A stretch of 64,000 nt of DNA, taken from assembly GCA_964036195.1 (NCBI GenBank), contig OZ038457.1:19185147-19249146 (forward strand). The letters run 5' to 3'. The translations under genes were made by a program, and so were the position numbers. Below the pieces are notes generated by a model that saw only the letters and a list, made by a program, of their open reading frames with translations, was not told the DNA's origin and ran no database searches. This document shows, in pieces, positions 46,628 through 56,999 of this stretch (position 1 is the stretch's first letter; the number at the start of each line of letters is the position of its first letter). This stretch comes from Sphaerolaimus hirsutus (taxonomy: Eukaryota > Nematoda > Chromadorea > Monhysterida > Sphaerolaimidae).

Positions 46628-49600
46628 ATGGATCTGCATTACATCGCCATAACTCTGCTGCTTCTTTGCGCGAAGTTGTCTACAGCGGCACCAATTCGAA
46701 ATCAGCCGATAAAATTAAAAAAATTTTCCGATGACAATGCGCACATTTTCGATGAAATCGCTGATTTCGATGCTGATTTGGTTGTCAGGGAGAAATCCAT
46801 AAAAATGGTTAGTCTCAGGTTTTCCAATTTTTTAAGGGAAATTTTTTTGGCAGCTTTTCAACGCTGGATATTTCGATAGGCATTTTTGGCGGGTGAATGG
46901 TATAATGCAGCGAGTAATAACTGACCATCTATAAAGAGTTACAGTATTTCCTCTAAATACCTCCGGGGGTTTATTCTTTCATAGTGGAAATTTTGAGGGG
47001 GGAGGACGGAGGTTAAACGAGGGGGATTTTTCGAGGGGGAAGGTTATTAATTCATAGTGGCCTGGCCACTTCGAGGGGGATATTTCGAGGAAATACGGTA
47101 TGTCAGAACCTGCCTTGAATAGAACCCCACCGACATCTGTGATGCATCGGCCCTTAAGAGCAGGAAGTTTAGTAATCCTGCAATGTTCACGGCTCAATAT
47201 GGAGCATTTATCACAAAATTACTCAAACTCACTTCAGTTCACCACTGAAGCTGTAAATGATGCTATGCATTCATTTTTCGAAAAGTTGCATCAGGCATAA
47301 ATTCACTGTGTCTGAATCTCGAACAACAAACCCCATTGTTTTTTCGCAGCACTGCATCGCAACAAATCGGACATTGGCGTCGAATCAAGACGAGGCCATT
47401 CATGCGGTCAAACTGCAGTTTGGCGGTCCATTTGAGGGTGCCGCAAATTTGACAAATTTGTGCTCGTTGGTGCTGAAAATTTATCTCGATTTGGCTGAGG
47501 ATGGATGGTGAGTAAGAGGCTTTTTTGACTTTTTGTAAATTTAGATGGGTGTGAACTGGCGCCATTTCGTGGAACTGGTTTCGTGACTTGGACTTGAAAC
47601 CACAGCTAAGTTGACCTGTCAGAAGCTGTGTGGTATGGTATAGTTTCATCCCCGTACACTGTAAAGTATCATGTAAAATGACAGATGTCACGTAATGTGT
47701 CAAAAGTCTTGAAAATACTCTGTAAAATAGCAATTTATATATATATATATATTTACTGCATGTTTGACATTTTTCATGGCAATTTACACAACTTTTGATA
47801 CTTTGCGTGACACTCGACAATACAGGGCACTTTAAAGTGTCTGGGACTGGGAGTGCCCCACATCTAGTCCTAGTGGCGCAATGGCGCTATCTAAGCCCGC
47901 TCAAAGGCGCCGCACGATGGCACAATTTGTTGCCATCTGTGCCATCTCATTCAATCCAAGCTATTGTAAAATCGAATGGCGCTTTTTCCGCGGCAGGGGT
48001 TTTAAGCTACGGGCGCTTTATCAAGTGCGTTATGGCGAAATTGGCGCTTTGCCAACACTTACACTCGCCCCACCAAATCACTAATAAGACTTTTTTTTAA
48101 TTTCAGCTGGGCACAAGGTCATTTTACTGCAATCCTGCTGGACAACGAAATTGAAATCACTGAGGAAGGCGGGGTCAACATCGTTTTGCTGCCTATTTGC
48201 GGCTCTGTGGGTGAGTTGCAATTATTGACGAGATTTTTTCTTGCGTTGAAATTGATGTCAGGACAAATGAAAGAAGCTTTTGCGAAACGTTTGCATACTA
48301 CTGTTGTAGTACTTGATTGAACTTAACTTGTAGAAAGTTCAATCAACTACTACACTGTGTGTGTCTGCTTTAAAAAGTCCCCAAAGGTCTAAGTTATAAA
48401 GTCCCAATTTTGACCGGGGGAGTTATTCAAGGGAGACTTCCGTCAGTATGTTCCATCGGAAAACGCAATGTCTAAAACTGTCGCTCAACTTGTAATACCA
48501 CACATTACCGGTAATTAGGCATATCTACCTAATAATTATGCCTATTTCGAGGGGGGGGGGGGTAATTCAAGGGGGGGGGTTAATTCGAGGTAATACGGTA
48601 GTTCGATGGAAAGATAGGTATTCTTTTCCTCACGCCGCTAACACGGGGAAATTTTTCAAGCGAGAGTTATCGAAGGGGGATTTATCCTGTTAGAAAATTA
48701 ATTATATTTACCCATCGTAATTACAATTTACCCGAACACAGAAAGTGGTAGTAATCTGGCGTGGTTGCGCGGTGTGCCTGGACCGCAGTCGAAATCAATA
48801 GCAACTGCGACGACGGCATCATCAACGCCCTCAACATCATCACGCGCAACAACAACTTCCACATCTACTGTAAACCCCGCATCGACACAATCGACATCGA
48901 CATCGTCACAATCGACATCGACATCGACGTCGTCTACATCAACATCGACTTCAAGCTCAACATCCACGACATCGACTTCAACATCAACATCCACGACTTC
49001 GACTTCAACATCAACATCCAGCACAAAGTCGACATCGACACAATTCGCATCGACATCGACAACATCAACATTCAATTTGGCTGTCAACGCAACATTGGCG
49101 GGAAATGTGTCGGATTTTAATGGCGGCAATGAGAGTGATGTTGGGAAATGTGAAAAGGGACATGGAAGAAAAGTTCTAAATAATGATGGAATTTATAGAG
49201 GGACGAGTGATTTGCTGGGAGATGGCAGTTTTGTAACGGTTGGTTTTTTGTTTTCTGTCAGGATATTGTCAATGAAATACTAACGTATCAAAATAAATGT
49301 AAAAATGGCAAAAAACGGCGCCAATTTGCAATTTTGACAGATTTTTTACCGCAACAGCACGAAAAAAATGGAAAACGTAAATACTGATAGCCGAGATAAA
49401 TATTTAGGTAAACAACGCCCAAAGACATCATTTCGACAAGATTCAAACTAGTTAATTTATCAGCCAGTGTGATGCCATACATAAATCCCCCCCCCCATTT
49501 CAGAGCGCCAGAGGCCAGGCACTAATTGTGGCTGTATTCATCATGCTGAGTATCATAGTTTCTCTGATTTACAAGAGACCATGTTCGTGGGCGAAAACGT

Positions 49601-50695
49601 TGCAAGTGGCCGAGCCTCCCAGGTACTTATTTTGTGATTATGTTGGAAAAATGGCTATTTTAGTGGAATTGCGAGATATTTAGCACAAATTTTGAATGTT
49701 TCCCGCATGATTAGGGTTGGGACGACAGTCCAATATAAAATAAAGGGCATTTTGCTTCCATCGAATAATAATATCGAAAATGCAAAAAATATCAGGACAT
49801 ATTTAGCATCGAATTTTAGATCAGAAGTTTGTCCATGTCCGAGCAGATACTTATCATCCCCTCAATACAAATTTCACAATCCAACTACAAAATTTCAGAT
49901 CGAGTCGATTCACGCGGCACAGAAAACGTTACGAAATCGGACCGGCGAGTAAAAGTGACAGTTTCAATCAGAACACTACAGATTCCATGGTCAGTTTCCC
50001 AAGTTGCAATGAGAAAAGGGGCAGATTACACTGGAAAAACTCTGAAACTCTGATTTTACTCCAACTCTTGTTATCGTACTTACTGTACATGGGAGTAGTG
50101 ATGGAAAAGCGCAAGAAAAAAGGGCGCCATGTACCGTTGGCGCCATTCGGAAAAAGGGCGCCATGGGAAAAGAGCGCCAAGCGCCAGACCTCGGGGGGGG
50201 GGGTAATATAAATAACGCTAAGTGCCAAAGTAGTGATGTCACATACCTATTTACAAAGTGGGCATATCATGCGGATGGATTAATGCTAATTTGCAGATTA
50301 AAAAGTTGTCAAATAATAAAAATCAAGATTGACGCACCTCCTCCCACCCCACGCCAGCAATGTGTTCCCCAAAATTATTTCAAAAAGCTCGAAAAATAGT
50401 TTTCATAAAGCTAGGTGAATGGCGGGAACTGTCACAACGGAAACTTTCCAAACAGAACTATTTAAACTTTTCGAAAAAATTTAAATGGATTTTAAAATGG
50501 AGCGCCAGGCGCCACGGCTTTTTTGGGGGGTTTGGGCTGCGATAATCAAAATCAACTGCACCAACCGCACGGCCATTATTTCTGCTTTCCAGCATACTTA
50601 ACCAGAGAAATTCGCAGATGACCGACTGCGACGACGTGGTCACCCTGAGCGACGTGAGCAGTTTGAAAACGGAAGCGAAAACGATCATTTTGTGA
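46628..50695 (+). CDS. Unrecognised type I membrane protein with mucin-like stalk (6 exons)
   Basis: Exons 46628-46807, 47350-47507, 48107-48210, 48742-49232, 49504-49622 and 50593-50695 all have GT..AG borders, and the phases close exactly to a 384-residue protein. Residues 1-20 are a signal peptide (DLHYIAITLLLLCAKLSTA). Residues 61-147 form a compact ectodomain with paired Cys (HCIATNRT, LTNLCSLVL, DGWCWAQGHF, LLPICGS) and N-glycosylation sequons (NRT, NLT). A Ser/Thr stalk of TSTST repeats follows, probably O-glycosylated, then more sequons (NAT, NVS, NES). The transmembrane helix is ALIVAVFIMLSIIVSLIY, followed by a Lys/Arg stop-transfer and a ~55-residue acidic tail ending KTIIL. I do not recognise the ectodomain family. 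A cell-surface or apical extracellular-matrix role would be inference only. Introns 1, 2, 3 and 5 hold transposon fragments. It is oriented divergently from IFT52. Confidence 0.82.
46942..47100. mobile_element. CCGTATT-superfamily fragment in intron 1 of the membrane-protein gene
   Basis: Cagtatttcctctaaatac at the left and TATTTCGAGGAAATACGG-TA at the right, with short G-run array words between. Confidence 0.65.
47645..47870. mobile_element. GGCACTCC-ended element, intron 2 of the membrane-protein gene
   Basis: GTACACTGTAAAGTATCATG words to CTGGGACTGGGAGTGCC, with TGTAAAATG/TTGACATT motifs and a TATATATATA core. Confidence 0.55.
48380..48600. mobile_element. CCGTATT-superfamily fragment, intron 3 of the membrane-protein gene
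   Basis: G-run array ending GAGGTAATACGG-TA, with TTATTCAAGGG words to the left. The left terminal repeat is missing. Confidence 0.6.
50095..50215. mobile_element. GGCGCC element left end, intron 5 of the membrane-protein gene
   Basis: TAGTGATGGAAAAGCGC followed by GGGCGCCATG repeats, then a G9 tract. No right terminal repeat. Confidence 0.65.
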
Positions 50696-50717
50696 TGTTT
50701 GAACGGAGAGTTCAAAT

Positions 50718-50985
50718 ACCGTAAATCCTCGAATAAGCCCGCCCTCGAATACCCCCCCCTGTTGGTAGCGTGAAGAAAACTACCCCCTCTATAAACTCCC
50801 CTCCCCCTATTTTATGCGTGGGATCGACGTAAATACATGTACAAAAACCGTGTAAGTAAATATGTAAATATTTATGTGTAAATACAGTAAAAATAATGTT
50901 TTATTTTGCAGCTGATGTTCAGTAGCATTAATTTCATTGCATTAAATAAGTATTTATGCATGAATTTATCCGCATTCATATCATA
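50718..50985. mobile_element. CCGTAAATCCTCGAATAAG left-end fragment and spacer
   Basis: A family B left end starts just after TA at about 50718 and its array is short. No right end. It begins 23 bp after the stop codon of the membrane protein, so it may lie in that gene's 3' UTR. Confidence 0.55.
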
Positions 50986-51409
50986 CCGTATTACCTCGAA
51001 ATACCCCCAGGGGGTTTATTATTTCGCCAGCAAAATTTGAGGGGGGGATAATTCGAGGGGGGGGTTTATTCGAGGGGGGGGTCTATTATTTCGCCAGAAA
51101 TTTTCGGAAATTCCCCGTACGCGGACGTAGAAAAATCGAACAATTACATTGATGTATATGTGTTTATACGCATATATAACTGTATATACACAAAAACCCT
51201 TCCCTAACGTCACTTAATCATCAGTTTTAACGTGTGTTCTGCATTGTACAGATCACAAACTGCGGTATTTGTCATGTACGTTTACGTTACACTCAATCTT
51301 AGGGGGGGTATTTCGAGGGGGGGGGTTTATTATTTCCTCAGCCGAAATTTAGGGGGGGTATTTCGAGGGGGGGGTCAATTCAAGGGGGGGTTAATTCGAG
51401 GTAATACGG
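50986..51409. mobile_element. CCGTATT-superfamily element, family A, intact reference copy
   Basis: 424 bp, CCGTATTACCTCG to GGTAATACGG, with TA at 50984-50985 and 51410-51411. The core is uninterrupted and includes both empty sites used to interpret the 6.8-kb and 34.3-kb nests. Confidence 0.92.
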
Positions 51410-51419
51410 TATATTGATC

Positions 51420-51517
51420 ATGCATTTTACTTCGCATAACTCCCCCTATATAAGTTCCCCCTCAAAATATTCTGACGAAAAAATAACTCCCCCGAGGACT
51501 TTTTCGAGGATATACGG
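51420..51517. mobile_element. Family B right-end fragment
   Basis: AACTCCCCCT words and GAGGATATACGG-TA. The left end is truncated at or near the family A copy. Confidence 0.6.
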
Positions 51518-51536
51518 TAGTCGCATATTTTGGCAG

Positions 51537-51775
51537 CCCACACACCAGTTGACACATGTTTGTCAACTGGACCGTGTCAACTCAGATTTCGGCCTCACGT
51601 GCCGCCGAGAGAACTTCCAATACACTTGACATAGTATTTGTTTTTCAACATGCGCATTTAGAAATCGCTATTGTTTTTGCCGCATGCGCATTTGGAGATC
51701 GCTCTGCGACACGTAAAGCCGAAATTCGAGTTGACACAGACCGGTTGACAGTTTGACACGCGTGTGTTAACTAGA
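51537..51775. mobile_element. TTGACA-rich inverted-repeat element
   Basis: Ends and arms share AGTTGACAC/GTGTCAACT and CGCATGCGCATTT words in inverted order. Related by end motif to the element at 1383-1770. Confidence 0.5.
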
Positions 51776-51877
51776 GCGCTGGCCGCCATTCGTAAATAAT
51801 AGTTTGGTTGTGAACAAGTGTGCGCAGCGTCTTTAGCAAATATTACCGTGATGTGATGAAACAGTAAATGTCGTGAG

Positions 51878-52121
51878 TCACGATGGCAAACGAGGCATTC
51901 GAAAATTCGAAAATATTTTCGAAATTTTTATTTCACGCTGGAAAAAAACACTTAAAAATCGATTTTTTTTTCAAAAAAATCGAAAACTGCCCAAAAAGAT
52001 TCGAAAATTTTAAAACTCAATTCGAAAATTAATTTAAGGAAAAATTCGAAATTTCGAAAATTCATTTTGGAAAAAAACACAAAAATTTTTTATACTTTTT
52101 TCGCAGGGTTTGCCATCGTTA
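51878..52121. mobile_element. hAT-like element with TTCGAAAA array
   Basis: TCACGATGGCAAACGA to GTTTGCCATCGTTA. Flanks gtcgtgag and gtcgtgac agree at 7 of 8. The 244-bp interior is almost entirely TTCGAAAATTTTCGAAA-like palindromic repeats. Confidence 0.88.
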
Positions 52122-52129
52122 GTCGTGAC

Positions 52130-53545
52130 ACATTGGTTTTCGTACAGACAGCAGTTTGGATCGACGGATCAATTTTATCCCGCGGATTTACCTTTTTCGT
52201 TTGTATACCACTTTCGATGCTAGTTCCAAAATTTGAAACGAATGTTTGTTTCATCTCGGGCGGTAAAATTGTGGATCGAAAAAGATTGTCCGTGGAATGA
52301 CAATTGTAAATAGATATTGTTTTTCACGTGTCTTCATTCATTCTTTAAGCATTCGACATTTTACAAATTCTGTAAATTCATTTCTAAAGGCATTTGACTT
52401 GACATCAACATATCTTGAAAGGAAAAAAAACATGAACGAGCACCTGTAAAAATAAATGCGAGACAATTTAACAATAATTAACGAAATTACACGATGAATA
52501 GTATTCTAAAATTCTCAAATAATGCCCAGAGTTATTTTTTTCTACCAAAAGTTTCCAGATATGAATGGCTAACGTTAGTTTGACTATATTCAAAGCTGAG
52601 CGTTTCTATAAAAGTGGGATTATTCAAGAAATTACAATCAATCGAAACGATGCTCTGATATTCTATGTTTATACAATTTACCTTGAGTACTCAACGTAAA
52701 GATCAATGTTTCGAATTATCGAAAAAAGCGACGAAAACAAATACAGAGGTATTTGGCAATAATGGAAACATGATAGTAGAATAAAAATTAAATAATAAAA
52801 ATATTTATTGAGAATAAAGCAATGGCAAGAATGAACAGCTGAAAATCGGCTTTTGTCATGCTCAGAATTGACTGCATCAAATAGACAACATTTTCAATCC
52901 GATAAAACTACATACAAATACATAACCTTCAAAATAATTTTGGATTTAAAATACAAATAAATTCATTTCGACAAAAAAAACTTTTCCTGAATACATAAAT
53001 ACACAATGCAGTTCGCCCAAAATATTACACTGATACCCGTGAACGCAGAAATTTGAGCCAGATTTATTTTAGCTAGCTCAAAAATCGTAAAACCGCACCG
53101 CTCTATCTTACGGCGCTAATCGATTTTATTCAGCCGCGAATCAAACATGTCGTATATTCTCGAAGAACTCCTCCTAAACATCGTCAAACTAAAATAATTA
53201 ATCCAAGTCAAACTAATGACTAAAAATCAGAGCTTTTTCAAGAATATACGACAATCATTTGAACTCTACAGAATCACCTATCTTTATCTCAAGAAAGTGC
53301 GCACGCAAGTCCGGATAACGTTTAATTTAGAATAAATTATATAGCAGTTACGATTGTATATATTTTTGCAAAAACTAAAAAGCTTGTCTGCGCACTACCT
53401 TTATAGGGTTGGCGCGATATATCGCATCGAATCGATTATTTTTTATCACAATCGTGATTACCTTTTCAAAACATCATCGAATAATCGATTGCGAAAATTA
53501 TATCCCTCCAACCCTAACTAAAAATAACACTCTAGACAAATATTT
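52130..53545. other. Gene-free spacer 3' of the phosphatase gene
   Basis: AT-rich DNA. An open frame at 52067-52300 begins inside the preceding transposon and has no family signature. An ATCGATT/AATCGAT-rich inverted patch lies at 53420-53515. Confidence 0.35.
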
Positions 53546-53826
53546 ACTTCAAGCCGTATCACACCGTTTCGCCTCCAAATGACTCCCAATGGAAGCCCCA
53601 AGATCGGCCCCAAGGGTGCCCACAAAATCGGACCCCCCTACAACCCCATTTTCAATGGTTTTCCTGCGTCGCTTCCTACCCAAAGGAGGTTGGCTCAATT
53701 TCAATACCGGTAGGGTATTCCAAGTAGGGCTGGTAGGGTGTAGGGTACGAGTGTGGTCTTTGTCCGTTCCGGAGGGAGACTGGGTTACGGTATCCGTACT
53801 TGTGTCCAGGTTACTGCTGGACGTGT
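53546..53826 (-). CDS. Possible alternative last exon of the DUSP6-class phosphatase
   Basis: A minus-strand open segment starts after a good acceptor (pyrimidine run, then cgcag at 53827-53828) and runs to a TGA, giving a basic, Ser/Thr-rich tail (DTSSSNLDTSTDTVTQSPSG, then GRKRRRKTIENGVVGG). Composition and codon use look coding. It would enter in phase 1 from a donor somewhere in 54000-54060, which I cannot choose. Splicing to it would remove the GGCGCC transposon fragment that otherwise ends the frame. Either this is the true C-terminus or both ends are used. Not proven. Confidence 0.5.
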
Positions 53827-53869
53827 CTGCGTGGAAGGAGGGATTTTGAGGTTTGAGTTCAACGCCATT

Positions 53870-53968
53870 TAATTTTTTGTGGCGGCGCCGTGGAAACTTA
53901 GCGCCAAGCGCCACGAGCGCCATCACAAGTTTTGCTTTGGCGTCAGCCATGGAGCTTTACCATCACTA
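53870..53968. mobile_element. GGCGCC element right end at the 3' end of the phosphatase reading frame
   Basis: GGCGGCGCCGTGG and GCGCCAAGCGCCACG words ending GCTTTACCATCACTA. Its last three bases (minus-strand TAG) are the stop codon of the long phosphatase frame. The left terminal repeat is not recognisable. Confidence 0.7.
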
Positions 53969-56865
53969 TTTCCGACCCAGACTCGATTCCGATAATCCAA
54001 ACGTAATCAACCAACCATTAGTTTTCCTCTGTACAGAGCCGGAAGCGGCCGCGGACCCGGAACCGGTCGGTTCGCAACCCGAATCGGAATACTGACCCGA
54101 GTCGGGACTGCCGCCTCTCCTCAATTCCTTTTCAAAATCCAATAGTTGGCCCATGAAATTGAAATTCGGCGCGATATTGGGTTTTCGCGTTTTCACAATT
54201 TCAAACGCGTCGTCCAGAGATTTGTTCAAAGTTCGCATTAGATAGGCTACTGTTACAGTGACGGACCTGCGTGAGGGGCGGTTTGCATTTAGTTTTGGTC
54301 TAGGGTTGTTTTGTCGGGAATTGGATGCTTTGGAAATAATTTTGTTTTGGTTTTGATAAATTTTGTGAAGTGTGAGTGACAAAAGTGAGTGTAAAACACA
54401 TGCAGAAGTGTCTAAGGTTCGAAAACAATCTGCTGAATTTGGAAAATCATAACAGCATACTGATTAGTACTTGGATGTTTGATTTTGATATATTACATTA
54501 ACACAAACAAAGAAAAAACACTTAGAAACAACAATTTCGGATGCCTAAAGTCTCTACACTACGATTATACAAATTCCTTTGCAAACCCCAAACAAAAATT
54601 GGCACTCTTCCAACTCAATCCTCACAAACCTGCTGATCCCAGCCAAGCAATGGACCAAAACGCCGCATCCATTCGCTCTTGCCTCGTCTATAAAAGCGAT
54701 CGCTTTCGGAAACCACGCGGCCACGTCTTGCGACAAGTGATCGTTGATCGGTATTTGCAAATATTTGAATCGATCGTCGTTTTCGAATTGATTCGGCAAA
54801 TTCGGAGTCACGTTGAGAATGTAGCTGTAATTTTTGGGGAGGGTTGATTTAATTGGATAGGTATGGTGTTGTGTTGTGGGGGTACAATGTTGCGCCAAAT
54901 ATAGGGTGTTAATCAAGGTATTCATCAGGTTTCAGTCACAGATCCTGTAAAATGTATGTTTCATTTTCCTTTCGTTTTTCATTTTACAGGGCATTTTCCA
55001 TGACTTTCGACAGTTTGCATGACATTTAGCATTTTACACGGTTTGGGAGTGCCTCAGTATTTGCTCACGAATTGTCGCTTCATTAACGACTTACACATTT
55101 CATTATCACCTATCACGGAACGGCAGTTGCTAAATAATTTTTCTAAAAACAAACCGAATATTATATCTTTCTAGTGTAGCCAAATCTGATGAGTTTTGAG
55201 CATTGCCCAGGAACAAATATGGTAAAATTTGCACTGGAAACCCCGTGTGTATCGATCCGGCCGGTCGACAGTATTCATGGTTCTGAAAAAATATTAATTG
55301 GATTAGTTCAATTATCGCAAATTTTAAGGGCGATCTGGGTTTGGCTCTAAAGTGGGTCCTTAAGCAGGGGTACGAAAGGAAAATAAAGTAAGTAAAGTGC
55401 TTTCAGTGACGCTGCTCAGCGAAAGAAGCATCACTTAGTACTCGAGATTACTAACTGATCCTGGCAATTTTACATTTTAAGACGTACGTACACACTTGCT
55501 GCAGCACTTCCCCGTCATAACCGCCATATTGGAAACGGGGGTGTGCCGGTGCGCATGTAAACCCGCTGCACATATAGCCCAACTTTACAGCACTTTTCCA
55601 TCACTCTGATATTTTATAAGTAAATCGGTCCCCGTACTGTCAATTCTCTACAAACACAGAATGGCGTGCCCGTCGCTCTATAGGTAGGTATGTATATTTA
55701 CATACATAAATATCAGTGATTTTTGACGCCAGTGACAATGGCGCCACTGCTATGACGCCATTCCGTCACCGCCCACCCCCCCCCCATTTATCGGTCTCAG
55801 TAAACAAGCAGCCCCCCCCCCCCGCTCAAAAATCCTGGGTATGTCCCTGGCCCCCGAGCACCGGGTCTACACGTGCACCGGGTTTATATGCGCACCGGGT
55901 TTTGGCCACAAGAAACTAAGCACTCAACCCCCCCCCCCCCGAACACCTCAAAGCAACTCACATGCACCCTCATAACATTCTCGCTGCCAGCCGCACTGAT
56001 CCCCCTGACGCCAAGAACTTCCCCCATGGCACTGGGCGTCATCGGAGCGCTAGCACTAGCAGTGGCCATGTTCCCAACGCTAGTAGCGTGCAAGAAAGAC
56101 GCCCTGTCCTTCCCCACGCAGTGTGTCGCTTGGGTGCGCGGGGGCGGAACCAATTGACCGGGGGAGGACACTAATAGGTCGAAGGTGCCCGAGCTGTCGG
56201 TGGTGGTCGTCGTGCCGCTGGAGGAGGACGGGTACAGGGGCAGCGGCGAGTCGGCCGTGTCCGATAGGCACAAGGTGGACAAGTTGGGCAGGGGGCCTGT
56301 GGGCGAAGGTTTTGGGGTGGAGGGGGTTTTTGGAAGTGTGGAAGGTCGAGTTTGTAGTATTTTCTAGCAAGTGACAAAAATTCAGGCAAAAATTCAGATT
56401 CTCTGAGATGTCAAAGAAATTGGCAAATTCAATGCGAAGTGACACGCGATAGAAAACCAAATTCTCTGCTGTTCATACAAGGTATTGGAGCACAACACTG
56501 CTCGGTTATCAATGAATGAACCTTTAATTAATTTTGTCACCTGCCGGTGAATGACAGGTTGCGTGGTGTGTCATACAATGAGTAAACGTGGTAATCTTGC
56601 CCTACATACAATAAATACCTACGTACAAAAGCTACCAATTATTAAAATTGAACGTCATGGGTTGCCCTACCTACACAACACAAGCAACCAAAAAATAATC
56701 CACCAATCAAAACGGAAAAAAAACCTGTCCACCCCTACCAACCAGCTAGTCCGAAATTGCACGGCCTCTCTGGACAACTAGCGTTCGAAATATGACTAGA
56801 ATTGGCTGCCCCGGTGCCGAACGTGCACAGGTCGGGGTAGCGCGCGCTGAAGTTTTGCACCGTGC
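53966..56865 (-). CDS. lip-1/DUSP6-like: ERK-type dual-specificity MAP kinase phosphatase, DUSP6/LIP-1 class (N-terminal exons outside or not found)
   Basis: This phosphatase removes phosphate from Thr and Tyr of activated ERK. Minus-strand exons: 56865 to about 56740 (end of the rhodanese/ERK-docking domain, [10 protein letters not shown]); 56296-55968 (Ser/Thr-rich linker, [18 protein letters not shown]); 55282-55155 ([20 protein letters not shown], start of the catalytic domain); 54824-54630 ([11 protein letters not shown], general-acid region PINDH, then VHCLAGIS); and from 54266 ([11 protein letters not shown]...[17 protein letters not shown]). Joined, the active site is HCLAGISRS, the intact C-X5-R signature. 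Phases of the internal junctions agree. The open frame from 54266 runs to a stop at 53966 that lies inside a transposon end. An alternative last exon is listed separately. The kinase-interaction motif and most of the rhodanese domain were not found between 56865 and 64000. An intron carries a GGCACTCC-ended repeat. Confidence 0.93.
54930..55052. mobile_element. GGCACTCC-family short element in a phosphatase intron
   Basis: CAGTCACAGATCCTGTAAAATG to CATTTTACACGGTTTGGGAGTGCC with CATTTTACAGGGCATT inside. Confidence 0.6.
55300..55967. other. Phosphatase intron
   Basis: Between the linker and catalytic exons. Contains a CATCACTCTG-type remnant near 55600, runs of C10-C12 at about 55780-55940, and CACCGGGTTT words. 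No additional exon recognised. Confidence 0.5.
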
Positions 56866-56999
56866 CTGCGTTGTGTAACGTTGCGACGTTTGCATGAATT
56901 ACGTTAACGTTACGTTGATATCGACAACGTTTCGTTGACAGAATGGACACTATGACACTATTTATGGACAGGTCGAAATTCAATCTAATAATGGGTTGA

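Noticed and set aside
48728-49129. Minus-strand Asp/Val-rich 133-codon frame
   Set aside because: It is the antisense of the Ser/Thr stalk exon of the plus-strand membrane protein, which is supported by splice phases.
53420-53515. ATCGATT-rich inverted patch as a regulatory site
   Set aside because: It is short and degenerate, with no support beyond a local palindrome.
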